Shown here piece by piece: positions 8,391-16,901 of a stretch of DNA of 64,000 nt. The notes under the pieces were generated by a model. It searched no databases. It had not been told where the DNA came from and worked only from the letters and a program-made list of their open reading frames with translations. Source of the DNA: Pseudomonadota bacterium (GTDB lineage Bacteria > Pseudomonadota > Alphaproteobacteria > Acetobacterales > Acetobacteraceae); assembly GCA_023424475.1 (NCBI GenBank), contig JAFADX010000005.1:13619-77618 (forward strand), given 5' to 3'. The stretch's first letter is position 1. The number at the start of each line of letters is the position of its first letter. The position numbers were made by a program, and so were the translations under genes.

Positions 8391-9266
8391 CTACCAGGCC
8401 TCCCGCTGGATGGCGGTGGCGCGCCCGGCCTCGAGCCCACGGAACGCCATGAACTCGTCGTAGATGCCCTGCGTGATGCCGCTATTGTAATAGTAGGCGA
8501 GGACGGTCGTGAGGTAGTTCGCCCAGCGGTTGTCCTGTTCCTTGCGCACGCCGGCGCCGGCCGGCACGGCCACGACCGGGCGCGGGATCAGGTTCTTCCC
8601 CCGACGCAGGCGGGCGATGGCGAGATCGACGGTCGGCCCTGTGGTGAAGGCGGCGTCGATACGGTTGGACTGCCAGGAGGCGAGCAGCTCGCCGGTCGTC
8701 GGGTAGCGCTGGATGTTCGCGCGGGGGGAGAGGCGCGTCAGCGTCTGGTCGGTCGAGGAACCGAGCGCCACGCCGCAGCGTGCCGACGGATCGTTGAGTT
8801 GCGCCCAGGTCGTCGGTGCGAAGTCGTCCTTCACCAGGGCCGCGATGGGATACCAGAGCACCGGCGTCGGCACGAAGTTGATGGCCAGCGCCCGCTCGGG
8901 CGTCGGGTCCAGGATGAACATGGTGTCGATCTGGTTGGCCTGCAGCGCGGCGACGGCATTGCCCCAGGTGGTTTCCACGAGATCGAGCTGCACGTTCATC
9001 GCCTTGGCGATCTCCTCGCCGAGCCGGGGCCCGATGCCGCGCCATACGGCGTCGCCGACGCGCACCGCACCCGGCGCGGTGCTGTTGGAGGTGTCGCGGA
9101 AGTACCAAGGCTCCGAGAGCGCCGCGCCGACACGCAGCCGTCGCGTCTGCATGATCTGGTCCCAGGTGGAACCCGCCGGCTGGGCACGCGCGGCGCGCAT
9201 GCCGAGCAAGGCACTGCCGGCAGCGGCAAGGGCGGGGAACACCCGGCGGGTGATGATCGGATTCAT
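8391..9266 (-). CDS. Amino-acid ABC transporter periplasmic binding protein (PBPb family)
   Basis: 291 residues. It captures the substrate in the periplasm and delivers it to the two permeases encoded downstream. The N-terminus MNPIITRRVFPALAAAG is an arginine-containing signal peptide (a twin-arginine-like TRR followed by a hydrophobic stretch and AARAQ cleavage region). The mature part shows the SBP_bac_3 pattern (LRVGAALSEPWYFRD, then VWRGIGPRLGEEIAKAMN). It is the first gene of a six-gene operon. The ligand is unknown; the downstream amine/amino-acid oxidases suggest an amino acid or N-methylated derivative. Confidence 0.9.
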   Translation of the reverse strand: MNPIITRRVFPALAAAGSALLGMRAARAQPAGSTWDQIMQTRRLRVGAALSEPWYFRDTSNSTAPGAVRVGDAVWRGIGPRLGEEIAKAMNVQLDLVETTWGNAVAALQANQIDTMFILDPTPERALAINFVPTPVLWYPIAALVKDDFAPTTWAQLNDPSARCGVALGSSTDQTLTRLSPRANIQRYPTTGELLASWQSNRIDAAFTTGPTVDLAIARLRRGKNLIPRPVVAVPAGAGVRKEQDNRWANYLTTVLAYYYNSGITQGIYDEFMAFRGLEAGRATAIQREAW

Positions 9267-9624
9267 CCTTCGCGCCTCCACGATCTGCATCCCGCGGCCG
9301 CTGCCGCATGGTTGTGATGGAGCGGGAGAGGACAACGCCATCGCGCCGCCGTGCGCCCGCTCGGTGAAGCTGTTGCTGTCTCCCTGAACGGACGGTAGCC
9401 GCACGCGGACGGCCCCGCCTATCCCCATTCTGGCATCCATCCGATGGAGCCGTTGTAGCCGGATCAGGCGCCGGTGATGCGGCCTCGGAGCAAGGCAAGG
9501 AGAAACCGTCGTTTGAGCGGCGCTGCGCCATGCGCGGTATGACCCACAATCATACTGCTGGTGACCAGAAGTCAGTTCCAGGCCCATTGCACGGCAGCGA
9601 CGGAGCAGTCCGCACGGGCAGCTG
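9267..9624. other. Gene-free stretch upstream of the amino-acid ABC operon
   Basis: 358 bp with no recognisable gene in any frame. It lies upstream of the minus-strand transporter operon and should carry its promoter. It ends where the repeat fragment at 9625 begins. No regulator-binding site could be identified with confidence. Confidence 0.4.
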
Positions 9625-9712
9625 GAGCTCTTTTCGATCAGACGGCACCGGCCCGCAGAAACAACAGGATGGAGACGTTGCCGTGAGCCAGGGCGAACGG
9701 GAACGGCTCTAG
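9625..9712. repeat. Chimeric copy of the dispersed repeat: module B end joined to module A tail
   Basis: The first ~33 bp (starting gagctcttttcgatca) match one end of module B in the orientation of the copy at 49392. The rest, from gaaacaacagg to ggctctag, matches the tail of module A at 26528-26583. The palindromic centre of B and the hairpin of A are both missing. It lies between the amino-acid and siderophore operons and does not touch a coding region. Confidence 0.85.
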
Positions 9713-9766
9713 GGTTCAGCCGATGCCTCGCGCTCCGGCGGCGCTATCGCAGGTGGCTCGCGCCCT

Positions 9767-10522
9767 TCAGGGCCTTCGGACCGACAGAGCGAAGCGCGTC
9801 GGGGCCAGGAGGCGCAGCCTCTCAGCGATGGAAGCGCCATGCAGCCCGCGCAAATAGACGGCGCTCACGCCATGGCTCCGCGGATCGTCAAAACCGGCGT
9901 GCAGGAGGTCCGCGGTCAGGCGCCGGCGTGTCAGCCCGCTACCGTAGGGCACGCGCGCCAGGATATTCCTGTGTACGGCGCCATCCGCCGATGCCGGCGG
10001 CTCGCTGCCGAGTAGTGCCGCGACCCTGCGCAGCACCTTGCCGCGCAGCCCTTCCCGCACCCAGTCGCCGTCGACCACCAGCAACCGCGCACCGGGCTTC
10101 ATGACCTTGAACCATGCCGCGAAGGCGGCCATCGGGTCCGTCAGGGTCCAGACCAGATGGCGTGTGACTGCGCCATCGAACTGTGCCTCCGGCAGGCCCG
10201 CCAGGGTCTCGGCGTCGGTCAGCCGGCCCTGCCATGGCAATCCGCGGAGCTTCGCGTGCGCGCGGCCCATCATGGATTCGGAGAAGTCTATTCCGGTCAC
10301 GCTGGCGCCAAGGCCGACCAATGCACGGCTCACCTCCCCCGTGCCGCAGGCGAGGTCGAGCACCTGGCGCCCGTCCAGCGGCCCGAGCCCCGCCGTGATC
10401 AGGCCCTGCCAGGCAGCCATGTCGGCATCGCCGATCCTGTGGCCCGGCGAGCTGTCAAAGCCTGCGGCCCGGCCGGACCAGTAGTCGCGGATCTCTTCCT
10501 TCAGGTCGTAGTTCGCGCTCAC
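9767..10522 (-). CDS. Class I SAM-dependent methyltransferase, last gene of the siderophore ABC operon
   Basis: 251 residues. The SAM-binding motif VLDLACGTGEVSRAL lies at about residues 50-64, with acidic motif II GIDFSE and the post-motif LLVVDGDW. The GTG start at 10522 overlaps the TGA of the ATPase gene (GTGA), which fixes the start and ties it to the iron transport operon. It may modify an imported siderophore or metallophore, or a related small molecule; that role is inferred purely from position. Transported-metallophore operons with a terminal methyltransferase are known in several bacteria, but the substrate here cannot be read from sequence. Confidence 0.85.
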   Translation of the reverse strand: MSANYDLKEEIRDYWSGRAAGFDSSPGHRIGDADMAAWQGLITAGLGPLDGRQVLDLACGTGEVSRALVGLGASVTGIDFSESMMGRAHAKLRGLPWQGRLTDAETLAGLPEAQFDGAVTRHLVWTLTDPMAAFAAWFKVMKPGARLLVVDGDWVREGLRGKVLRRVAALLGSEPPASADGAVHRNILARVPYGSGLTRRRLTADLLHAGFDDPRSHGVSAVYLRGLHGASIAERLRLLAPTRFALSVRRP

Positions 10523-11292
10523 GGCAGGGCCGCGTCGATCATCAGCGTGCCGCGCCGCGAGGTCTCGGCAACGAGATCCACGCCATAGGTCCGGCCGCAG
10601 ACGGGGTCCGCGAAGACCTCGGCCGGCGGCCCATCCGCGACCACCGCGCCATGGTCCATCAGCAGCACGCGGTCGGCATGGCGCGCGGCCAAGGACAGGT
10701 CGTGCAGCGCCACCACGGCGATATGCCCATCGGCGGCCGCGATCGCGCGCAGCAGGGCCAGCGCCTCGAGCTGGTGGCGCAGGTCGAGCGCGCTGGTCGG
10801 CTCGTCGAGGAGCAGCACGGGCGCCGGCTGCACCAGCCCCTGCGCCAGCGCGACGAGCTGCTGCTGGCCGCCGCTGAGGTCGCAGATCATCCTCTGCGCC
10901 AGATGGGCGACCCGCGTCCGGGCCAGGATGGCCTCGACCCGCGCGGCCACGGCCGCCCCGCCGCCGGCTGCGCCGGCCGTGCGCGCGGCGACCAGCACGG
11001 CGTCGAACACCGTCAGCCGTGCCGCGGCCGCATAGACCTGGGGAACGTAGCGCACGAAGCGGGTCCGCTCCGCGAGCTTCATCCCCTCGATCGCCCGGCC
11101 GTCGAGCAGGATGCGGCCGGCCTCCGGCCGCTTCAGCCCGGCGACGCTGCGCAGCAGCGTCGACTTGCCCGACGCGTTCGGCCCGAGCAGCGCCGTGACG
11201 GTGCCGGGCCGCAGCGCCGGCACGCTGACGCCGCGCAGCACCGGGTGCCGCCCATAGGCGACGCGCAGCCCTTCGATGGCGAGGCCGGTCAC
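10519..11292 (-). CDS. Iron-siderophore ABC transporter ATP-binding protein (FecE/FepC family)
   Basis: 257 residues. Walker A GPNASGKS (about residue 38), signature LSGGQQQL, Walker B VLLLDEPT and the switch region [14 protein letters not shown] are intact, and the D-loop reads SALDLRHQ as in FecE/BtuD-type ATPases. The GTG start at 11292 overlaps the permease stop (GTGA). It powers import through the FecCD-type permease. The operon order is binding protein, permease, ATPase, methyltransferase. Confidence 0.93.
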   Translation of the reverse strand: MTGLAIEGLRVAYGRHPVLRGVSVPALRPGTVTALLGPNASGKSTLLRSVAGLKRPEAGRILLDGRAIEGMKLAERTRFVRYVPQVYAAAARLTVFDAVLVAARTAGAAGGGAAVAARVEAILARTRVAHLAQRMICDLSGGQQQLVALAQGLVQPAPVLLLDEPTSALDLRHQLEALALLRAIAAADGHIAVVALHDLSLAARHADRVLLMDHGAVVADGPPAEVFADPVCGRTYGVDLVAETSRRGTLMIDAALP

Positions 11293-12359
11293 CGGGCCGG
11301 GCTCCTGCGGGCCATGACGAGGGAGAAGAAGAAGGGCACGCCCACCAGCGCCGTGATGATGCCGATCGGATAGATGATCCCCGGCGAGAGCGCCTTCGAG
11401 ACGATGGAGGTCGCCGAGAGCATCGCCGCGCCCGACAGCATCGCCATCGGCGCGAACCAGCGCTGGTCCTCGCCCACCAGCAGCCGCGCCACATGCGGGC
11501 CGACCAGGCCCACGAAGCCGACCACGCCGACGAAGGACACCGCGGTCGCCGAGAGCAGGGCGACGATCACCAGCACCTCGAGCCGCAGCCGGCGCGGATC
11601 GACGCCGAGGCTCGCCGCCCGGTCGTCCCCGAAGCGCATCGCCGTCAGCGCCCAGCGCCGCCGCCACAGCAGCAGCCCGGCCATCGCGAGCACGCCCGCC
11701 GCGATGCCGATCTTCCCGAGGCTCGCGCGCTGCAGCGAGCCCATCATCCAGAAGACGATCTGCACGAGCTGCGTTTCCGACGCGCGGTACTGCAGCAGGG
11801 CGAGCAGCGCGTTGAAGGTGAACATCAGCGCGATGCCGAAGAGGATCATCGTCTCGGAGGTCGCGCCGCGCGCGAGGGTGAAGACATGCACCAGCATCGC
11901 GGCACCGAAGGCGAAGGCGAAGGCATTGACCGTGACAAGCATCGGCCCCGCCGCCGGCAGCACCGAGAGCCCGGTGACGATCGCGACCGAGGCGCCCACC
12001 CCTGCGGCCGAGGACAACCCGAGCGTGAAGGGGTCGGCGAGCGGGTTGTCGAGGATGGTCTGCATCTCCGCGCCTGCCAGCCCCAGCATGCCGCCCACCA
12101 CGACGGCGAGCAGCGCGACCGGCAGCCGGATGTCCCACGCGATCACCGCCAGGCGCGGCGAAGCCGCCGCGGGGTCGAGCAGTGCCGCGAAGATGTCGCG
12201 ATACGACAGCGCCCCCGGCCCGGTGCCGAGGTCGACCAGGAAGAGCAGCGCCACCGCGATCCCGGCGGCGGCAAGCAGCGCGCTGCGGCGCAGCGCGATC
12301 CGGCCCGCGCCGCGGCTTGCCTCGCCCGCCGGCACGAGAACCGGCGAGGCCGCGCTCAT
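11289..12359 (-). CDS. Iron-siderophore ABC transporter permease (FecCD family)
   Basis: 356 residues with roughly ten hydrophobic segments, as expected for FecCD/BtuC permeases that work as homodimers. The typical motif GAEMQTILDNPLADPFTLG is present near residue 100, together with a FVGLVGPHVARLLVG segment that forms the coupling region. The ATG at 12359 overlaps the binding-protein stop by 4 nt. A single permease gene means the pore is a homodimer, unlike FecC/FecD pairs. Confidence 0.93.
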   Translation of the reverse strand: MSAASPVLVPAGEASRGAGRIALRRSALLAAAGIAVALLFLVDLGTGPGALSYRDIFAALLDPAAASPRLAVIAWDIRLPVALLAVVVGGMLGLAGAEMQTILDNPLADPFTLGLSSAAGVGASVAIVTGLSVLPAAGPMLVTVNAFAFAFGAAMLVHVFTLARGATSETMILFGIALMFTFNALLALLQYRASETQLVQIVFWMMGSLQRASLGKIGIAAGVLAMAGLLLWRRRWALTAMRFGDDRAASLGVDPRRLRLEVLVIVALLSATAVSFVGVVGFVGLVGPHVARLLVGEDQRWFAPMAMLSGAAMLSATSIVSKALSPGIIYPIGIITALVGVPFFFSLVMARRSPAR

Positions 12360-13513
12360 GCGAGCTGCGCCCAGAACACGCCGGTCAGCGGAATGGGCGA
12401 GAAGCGTTCGTGATAGGCGCGCCAGGTCGCGTCGGGATCCAGCCCCTCGAAAGTGGTCGGATAGAGCCACTTCGCGAAGACCTGCAGCGCCACGAGGTGG
12501 GCCGGGCTCGTGTAGAACTGGTGGTAGATCGAATAGAAGCGCTTCGACTTCACCGCGCGCAGTGAGGGCCAGCCGGGCCGTTCCGCCAGGGCCCGCAGGG
12601 CAGCCTGGACGCGCTCCGGCGTCGCCTCGTAGCCGAAGGGCACGCCGCGGGATCCCGGCGTGCTCTCGGACCAGTCGGCGCCGGTGCCGATGATGACCTC
12701 GGGGTCCTCGGTGAAGATCGTCTCGGGGTTCACCGTGCCGCCCAGGCCCGGAAAGCGTCCCGACCCCCAGTTGATGCCTCCGGCCTCCTGCAGCGTCACG
12801 CCGAGATTGGCGTTGCCGAAGGTCATGCAGCAGGTGTTCGGATCGAAGCCGCCGGCGCGCTCGATGAAGACGGTGGTGCGGCGGGCGGGCGGCAGGTTCC
12901 ACACGCGCGAGGAGACGCGCCGCGTCTCCCGCAGGTAGAAATCGTTGAAGGCGCGCGCCTCGGCGTCGAGGCCGAGCAGGCGGCCGAGCACCTCGATGCT
13001 CGGCACCGTGTTCTGCGAGGCCTGCTCGCGGAAGTCCACCACGGCGGTGGCGATGCCGGCGCGGGCGAGCTTGTCGTAGGTGCCCGTCGCTTCCATGCGC
13101 TGGTGCGCCGAGAGCGGGAAGACAACCAGGTCCGGATCGAGGGCGATCGCCTGCTCGGTGCTGAAATCCGCGTTCACGGCGGAGGAGAAGCGGGTGATCC
13201 GCTCCGCCTGCGGGAAGGCCGCGCGGTATTTCCGCCAGGAGCCGGGATCGTACAGGATCATGTCATCGGCCCAGCCCGCGATGCGCTCGAAGGGCGCGCG
13301 CGGAACCAGGGTGCTGAAGCCGTACATCAGCCGGCCCTCGCCGAGGATCACCTTCCGCGCCGGCGCGCGCAGGGTGACGGTGCGCCCCGCGAGGTCGGCC
13401 GCGGTAATGGCTTCGGCCCCGAGGGAGGGACGCGGGAGGGCAGCAAGCCCGCCCAGCGCCAGGCCAGACAGGAGCAGACGCCGCCGAGTCGGCCGAGCGC
13501 GGTACTGCGGCAT
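12356..13513 (-). CDS. Periplasmic iron-siderophore binding protein (FepB/FecB family)
   Basis: About 385 residues. The N-terminus carries a twin-arginine-like signal (PTRRRLLLSGLALGG). The body shows the TroA/PBP2 pattern VILGEGRLMYGF, then DLVVFPLSAHQ and GVTLQEAGGINWG, typical of Fe3+-siderophore/cobalamin binding proteins. ATG at 13513 is preferred; another ATG at 13537 would add eight residues and is also possible. It heads the iron operon, and a Fur-like box lies about 50 bp upstream. The siderophore type cannot be deduced. Confidence 0.88.
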   Translation of the reverse strand: MPQYRARPTRRRLLLSGLALGGLAALPRPSLGAEAITAADLAGRTVTLRAPARKVILGEGRLMYGFSTLVPRAPFERIAGWADDMILYDPGSWRKYRAAFPQAERITRFSSAVNADFSTEQAIALDPDLVVFPLSAHQRMEATGTYDKLARAGIATAVVDFREQASQNTVPSIEVLGRLLGLDAEARAFNDFYLRETRRVSSRVWNLPPARRTTVFIERAGGFDPNTCCMTFGNANLGVTLQEAGGINWGSGRFPGLGGTVNPETIFTEDPEVIIGTGADWSESTPGSRGVPFGYEATPERVQAALRALAERPGWPSLRAVKSKRFYSIYHQFYTSPAHLVALQVFAKWLYPTTFEGLDPDATWRAYHERFSPIPLTGVFWAQLA

Positions 13514-13565
13514 GCGGTTTTTCCTCGTGAGGTCCACCGAAGGGCCAGGGGTGGCACGACAAATT

Positions 13566-13584
13566 GCAAGGGATTCGCATTATC
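13566..13584 (-). promoter_or_regulatory. Candidate Fur box upstream of the siderophore ABC operon
   Basis: Read on the minus strand the site is GATAATGCGAATCCCTTGC, which matches the 19-bp Fur consensus GATAATGATAATCATTATC at 13 of 19 positions, including the full GATAATG and AATC. It lies 29-53 bp before the two candidate start codons of the binding protein. Iron-dependent repression by Fur is inferred. Confidence 0.5.
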
Positions 13585-13703
13585 AGCCGCGGTTTGGCGC
13601 GGTCAAGTCGGCTCGCCGGTCCTCTTGGCCCTGTCGGCCGGCTCACGACACCGGAAGGCGCAACCTGCCGACGGCTGCCGGGCGGCCTCGAGCGCGGATT
13701 GCA

Positions 13704-14501
13704 TCACGGCACCTGCAGGTCGGGCAGGTGATACCGGTCCTCCGGATCGTTCCATCCCTTGAAGCGTGGCGCCCTCTTTTCGGCAAAGGCGGCCCGGCTC
13801 TCCATGAGATCGCTCTTTGCGCCATGCTCATGCAGCGCCGCCGCGAGATCCCGTTGCGCTTTGGTTGGCGCCGGTCGCATGCGGCGCATCATGTGCACGG
13901 TGTTGACACGAGAGGCCGGCGGCAATGTCAGGAGATGGTTCGCCATCTCAATGGCTGTCGGCACAACCTGTTCCGGTTCGGTCAACCGGTTGAGAAAGCC
14001 CAGCTGATGGAAGCGTTCCGCCGTGAAGCGGAAGCCCAGCGCCATCTCCATCGCCACCGGGAATGGCAGGTTGGCCAGGTGGCCATGGTTGTAGCCCCCG
14101 AGCAGCCAGCGCTTCGCTTCCGACACCTCGAAGATGGCGGTCGTGGCGGCAACGCGGAGATCGGTCCGCTCGACCAGCATAAAGCCTCCGCCCATCGCGA
14201 AACCATTGACGGCCGCGATGACGGGCTTCTCAAGCGCGCCGGTGGCGAAGGGGTCCTCGATGTCGAGCTTCCTCCCGCCAGGGGTCTTGTCCGCCAGTGT
14301 CTCCTTCATGTCCTCGCCGGCGCAGAATGCGCGGCCCGTGCCGGTCAGTACTGCGACCTCGAGGTCCGGATCGCAGCGGAACGAGGTCCAGGTCTCCGCC
14401 AGCGCGGTCCGCAGCTCCTGGTTGAGCGCGTTGAGGCGCTCTGGCCTGTTCATGCGCACCACGAGGACTTGGCCGTGACGTTCGGTTTCGACAACCGCCA
14501 T
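13704..14501 (-). CDS. Enoyl-CoA hydratase/isomerase family protein
   Basis: 265 residues. Crotonase-fold enzymes hydrate, isomerise or hydrolyse acyl-CoA thioesters. The oxyanion-hole segments AFCAGEDMKE (about residue 63) and NGFAMGGGFMLVE (about residue 107) are present, as is the N-terminal core VVRMNRPERLNALN. The usual catalytic glutamate region is less canonical (AKRWLLGGYNHGHL), so the exact reaction is uncertain. The ATG at 14501 gives MAVVETERHGQ. It appears to be a single-gene transcript, next to a decayed binding-protein gene. Confidence 0.85.
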   Translation of the reverse strand: MAVVETERHGQVLVVRMNRPERLNALNQELRTALAETWTSFRCDPDLEVAVLTGTGRAFCAGEDMKETLADKTPGGRKLDIEDPFATGALEKPVIAAVNGFAMGGGFMLVERTDLRVAATTAIFEVSEAKRWLLGGYNHGHLANLPFPVAMEMALGFRFTAERFHQLGFLNRLTEPEQVVPTAIEMANHLLTLPPASRVNTVHMMRRMRPAPTKAQRDLAAALHEHGAKSDLMESRAAFAEKRAPRFKGWNDPEDRYHLPDLQVP

Positions 14502-14518
14502 GATCGATCCCTCCGGGT

Positions 14519-14880
14519 TTGCGCTCAACATCCAGCCTGGATCGGCTTTGTCCAGTCCGGGCTCGCCGCCGGCAGGCAGGGAGCCTCGCGCCACGGCGCA
14601 GACTGGAAGACCCAGGTCCTGGGATCGTTCGGGTCCTGCTCCCACCGCTCCGCGAGGCCCGGCCGCAGGCCGGCCGGCTTCGAGGGATCCGACAGGTCCC
14701 ACAGCACCATCGCCTCGAACACCGGGTAGCCGGGGAAGCGCATGCCCGTCGTGGTGGGCACGTCGGACGCCGTCATGGCAATGCGGAGGGTGCGCGGCTC
14801 TGGGCCTGCACGCTGCCGGCCGCGGCCATGAAGGCCGCGCCCAAGGCAAAGGCGGATAGCCGCCGGAACCTGCTCGTTCT
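14519..14880 (-). pseudogene. Remnant of an ABC transporter family 5 (peptide/opine type) substrate-binding protein
   Basis: Two pieces in different frames fit one gene. 14797-14880 encodes a signal-peptide-like segment ([16 protein letters not shown], then VQAQSR), and 14525-14796 encodes the mature start [30 protein letters not shown] and [20 protein letters not shown], characteristic of SBP_bac_5 proteins. A two-base excess (GC within the cgcg run at 14791-14796) breaks the frame. The segment normally between TTTG and the RF-GYPVF motif is also missing, and the protein ends after about 80 residues where a full gene would have about 500. No ATG is left at the usual place. Confidence 0.7.
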
Positions 14881-15079
14881 GTGGTCTTCCCATCGTGGGA
14901 GCGGCGTGGCGGCTGCGATCCCGGCAGGTGTCGGCAGGAACAGCGCCCCGGCCGCCATGCGGCGACCGGCCGGTGCACACCGGGGCCGCGCCGGGCGACC
15001 GCAACAGGTCTGTCACGCGTCCTTCATCGTGGAGTCTCGGCCCGCTGCTACTGCGCCGCGGCAGGGAGACCCTGAAGCC

Positions 15080-15880
15080 ATGCTGCAAATCGATGCTCTG
15101 ACGCGCCGCTTCGGCGCGAGGACAGCCGTGGACGGTGTCAGCCTCGCGATTCCCGCGGGGCAGATGGTGGGCGTGATCGGCCGCTCGGGCGCGGGCAAGT
15201 CGACGCTGCTGCGCATGCTGAACCGGCTGACCGAGCCCTCCGAGGGCCGGGTCCGCTTCGACGGGACCGACGTGACGGGCCTGAAGGGCCGCGCGCTGCG
15301 CGACTGGCGCATGCGCTGCGCCATGATCTTCCAGCAGTTCAACCTGGTGCAGCGGCTCGACGTGCTGACCAATGTGCTGGTCGGCCGCCTGAACCGCCGG
15401 CCGGTCGTGTCCTCGCTGCTGCGCATGTTCACGGCCGATGAGCGCGCCATGGCGCTCGCCGCGCTCGATCGCTTCGACCTCGCCGACACCGCCCTGCAGC
15501 GCGCCGACACGCTCTCGGGCGGGCAGCAGCAACGGGTGGCCATCGCGCGCGCCCTGCTGCAGGACCCGCGGATCATCCTCGCCGACGAGCCGATCGCGAG
15601 CCTCGATCCGCGCAACGCCCGCATCGTCATGGAGTCGCTGCGCGCGGTGAACCGCGAGGGCATCACCGTCCTCGTCAACCTGCACGACCTCGATACCGCG
15701 CGCGACTACTGCGACCGCATCGTCGCGCTGAATGCCGGCCGGCTCGTCTTCGACGGTCCGCCCGCAGCGCTCACCGCCGCCCGCATCCGCGAGGTCTACG
15801 GCGTGAGCGAGGAGGAATTCGCCGTCGAGGCCGCCGCCGCCGTCGGCGCGATGCCGCAGCGCATCGCCGCCCTCGTCTGA
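15080..15880 (+). CDS. phnC: Phosphonate-type ABC transporter ATP-binding protein (PhnC family)
   Basis: 266 residues. Walker A GRSGAGKS (about residue 35), Q-loop [17 protein letters not shown], signature LSGGQQQR, Walker B RIILADEP and the PhnC-typical ASLDPRNA and [16 protein letters not shown] are present. The ATG at 15080 follows AGGGAG within 15 nt. It is the first gene of a phnC-phnD-phnE-phnE operon. No C-P lyase or phosphonatase genes are visible, so the ligand could be a phosphonate, phosphite or another oxyanion. Confidence 0.92.
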   Translation: MLQIDALTRRFGARTAVDGVSLAIPAGQMVGVIGRSGAGKSTLLRMLNRLTEPSEGRVRFDGTDVTGLKGRALRDWRMRCAMIFQQFNLVQRLDVLTNVLVGRLNRRPVVSSLLRMFTADERAMALAALDRFDLADTALQRADTLSGGQQQRVAIARALLQDPRIILADEPIASLDPRNARIVMESLRAVNREGITVLVNLHDLDTARDYCDRIVALNAGRLVFDGPPAALTAARIREVYGVSEEEFAVEAAAAVGAMPQRIAALV

Positions 15881-15902
15881 ACCACCCGCAAGGAGAACCG
15901 TC

Positions 15903-16901
15903 ATGATCACCCGCCGCACCCTCGCCGGCCTCACGGCCGGCACGCTGCTCGCGCCCGGCATCGCCGCCGCGCAGCAACAGGCGATGCGCCGCACGGCCGA
16001 CGCCGCCACCGCCATGCCGGCGGCCGGCCGCCGCCCCTGGGCGGAACAGGTGCCGCAACTGCGCATCGGCCTGCTCGGCGGCGAGAACGAGTCCGACCGC
16101 CTCGGCCGCTTCGGCGCCTATCGCGATCTGCTGGAGGAAACCTTCAAGGTCCCGACGCGCCTCTTCCCCGCCACCGACTATGCGGGCGTCCTGCAGGCCT
16201 TCTCGGCCGCGCAGATCGAGATGGCGAGCCTCGGCGCCTCCGGCTACGCCGGCGCCTGGCTCGACACCCATGGCGGCGTCCAGCCGCTGGTGGTGCCGGA
16301 GGAGAACGACGGCTCGATCGCCTATGTCTCGGTGATGGTGGTGCGTGCCGACAGCGGCATCACCACGCTCGAGCAGATGCGCGGCAAGTCGCTCGCCTGG
16401 GCCGATCCGAACTCGACCTCCGGCTACCTCATCCCGCGCTTCGCGCTGCGCCGCGCCGGCATCGGCGTGGAGAGCGGCCAGTATTTCTCCCGCACCGGCT
16501 TCGCCGGTGGGCATGAACAGGGCGTCGTCGCCGTGCTGCAGCGCCAGTACGACGGCGCGATGACCTGGGCCTCGGGCCAGGGCGACCCGGCGCAGGGATT
16601 CTCGCGCGGCAACCTGCGCGCGATGGTCGACAAGGGCATGCTCAAGATGTCCGACCTGCGCATCATCTGGACCTCCGACCCGATCCCGAACGGTCCGCTC
16701 GCCGTGCGCACCGCCCTGCCGGCGGCGTTCAAGGAGGACATGACGCGCTTCCACCTCGCCCTGCCGAAGTCCCATCCGGACATCTATCAGCAGATCGAGC
16801 GCGGCGGCGGCATGGGCTACCGCGAAGTCACCCACCGGACCTTCGAGATGATCGTCGAACTGCGGCGCGAGGAAGCCGCGGCACGCCGCCGGCGCTCGTG
16901 A
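15903..16901 (+). CDS. phnD: Phosphonate-type ABC transporter periplasmic binding protein (PhnD family)
   Basis: 332 residues with an N-terminal signal (MITRRTLAGLTAGTLLAPG, then AAAQQQ). Family motifs are RIGLLGGENESDRLGRF near residue 54, FPATDYAGVLQAFSAAQIEM and the ligand-side SLAWADPNSTSGYLIPR (about residue 160), which is typical of PhnD proteins. It starts 22 nt after phnC and overlaps the first permease gene (GTGA). It defines the specificity of the importer, but the ligand is not readable from sequence. Confidence 0.92.
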   Translation: MITRRTLAGLTAGTLLAPGIAAAQQQAMRRTADAATAMPAAGRRPWAEQVPQLRIGLLGGENESDRLGRFGAYRDLLEETFKVPTRLFPATDYAGVLQAFSAAQIEMASLGASGYAGAWLDTHGGVQPLVVPEENDGSIAYVSVMVVRADSGITTLEQMRGKSLAWADPNSTSGYLIPRFALRRAGIGVESGQYFSRTGFAGGHEQGVVAVLQRQYDGAMTWASGQGDPAQGFSRGNLRAMVDKGMLKMSDLRIIWTSDPIPNGPLAVRTALPAAFKEDMTRFHLALPKSHPDIYQQIERGGGMGYREVTHRTFEMIVELRREEAAARRRRS

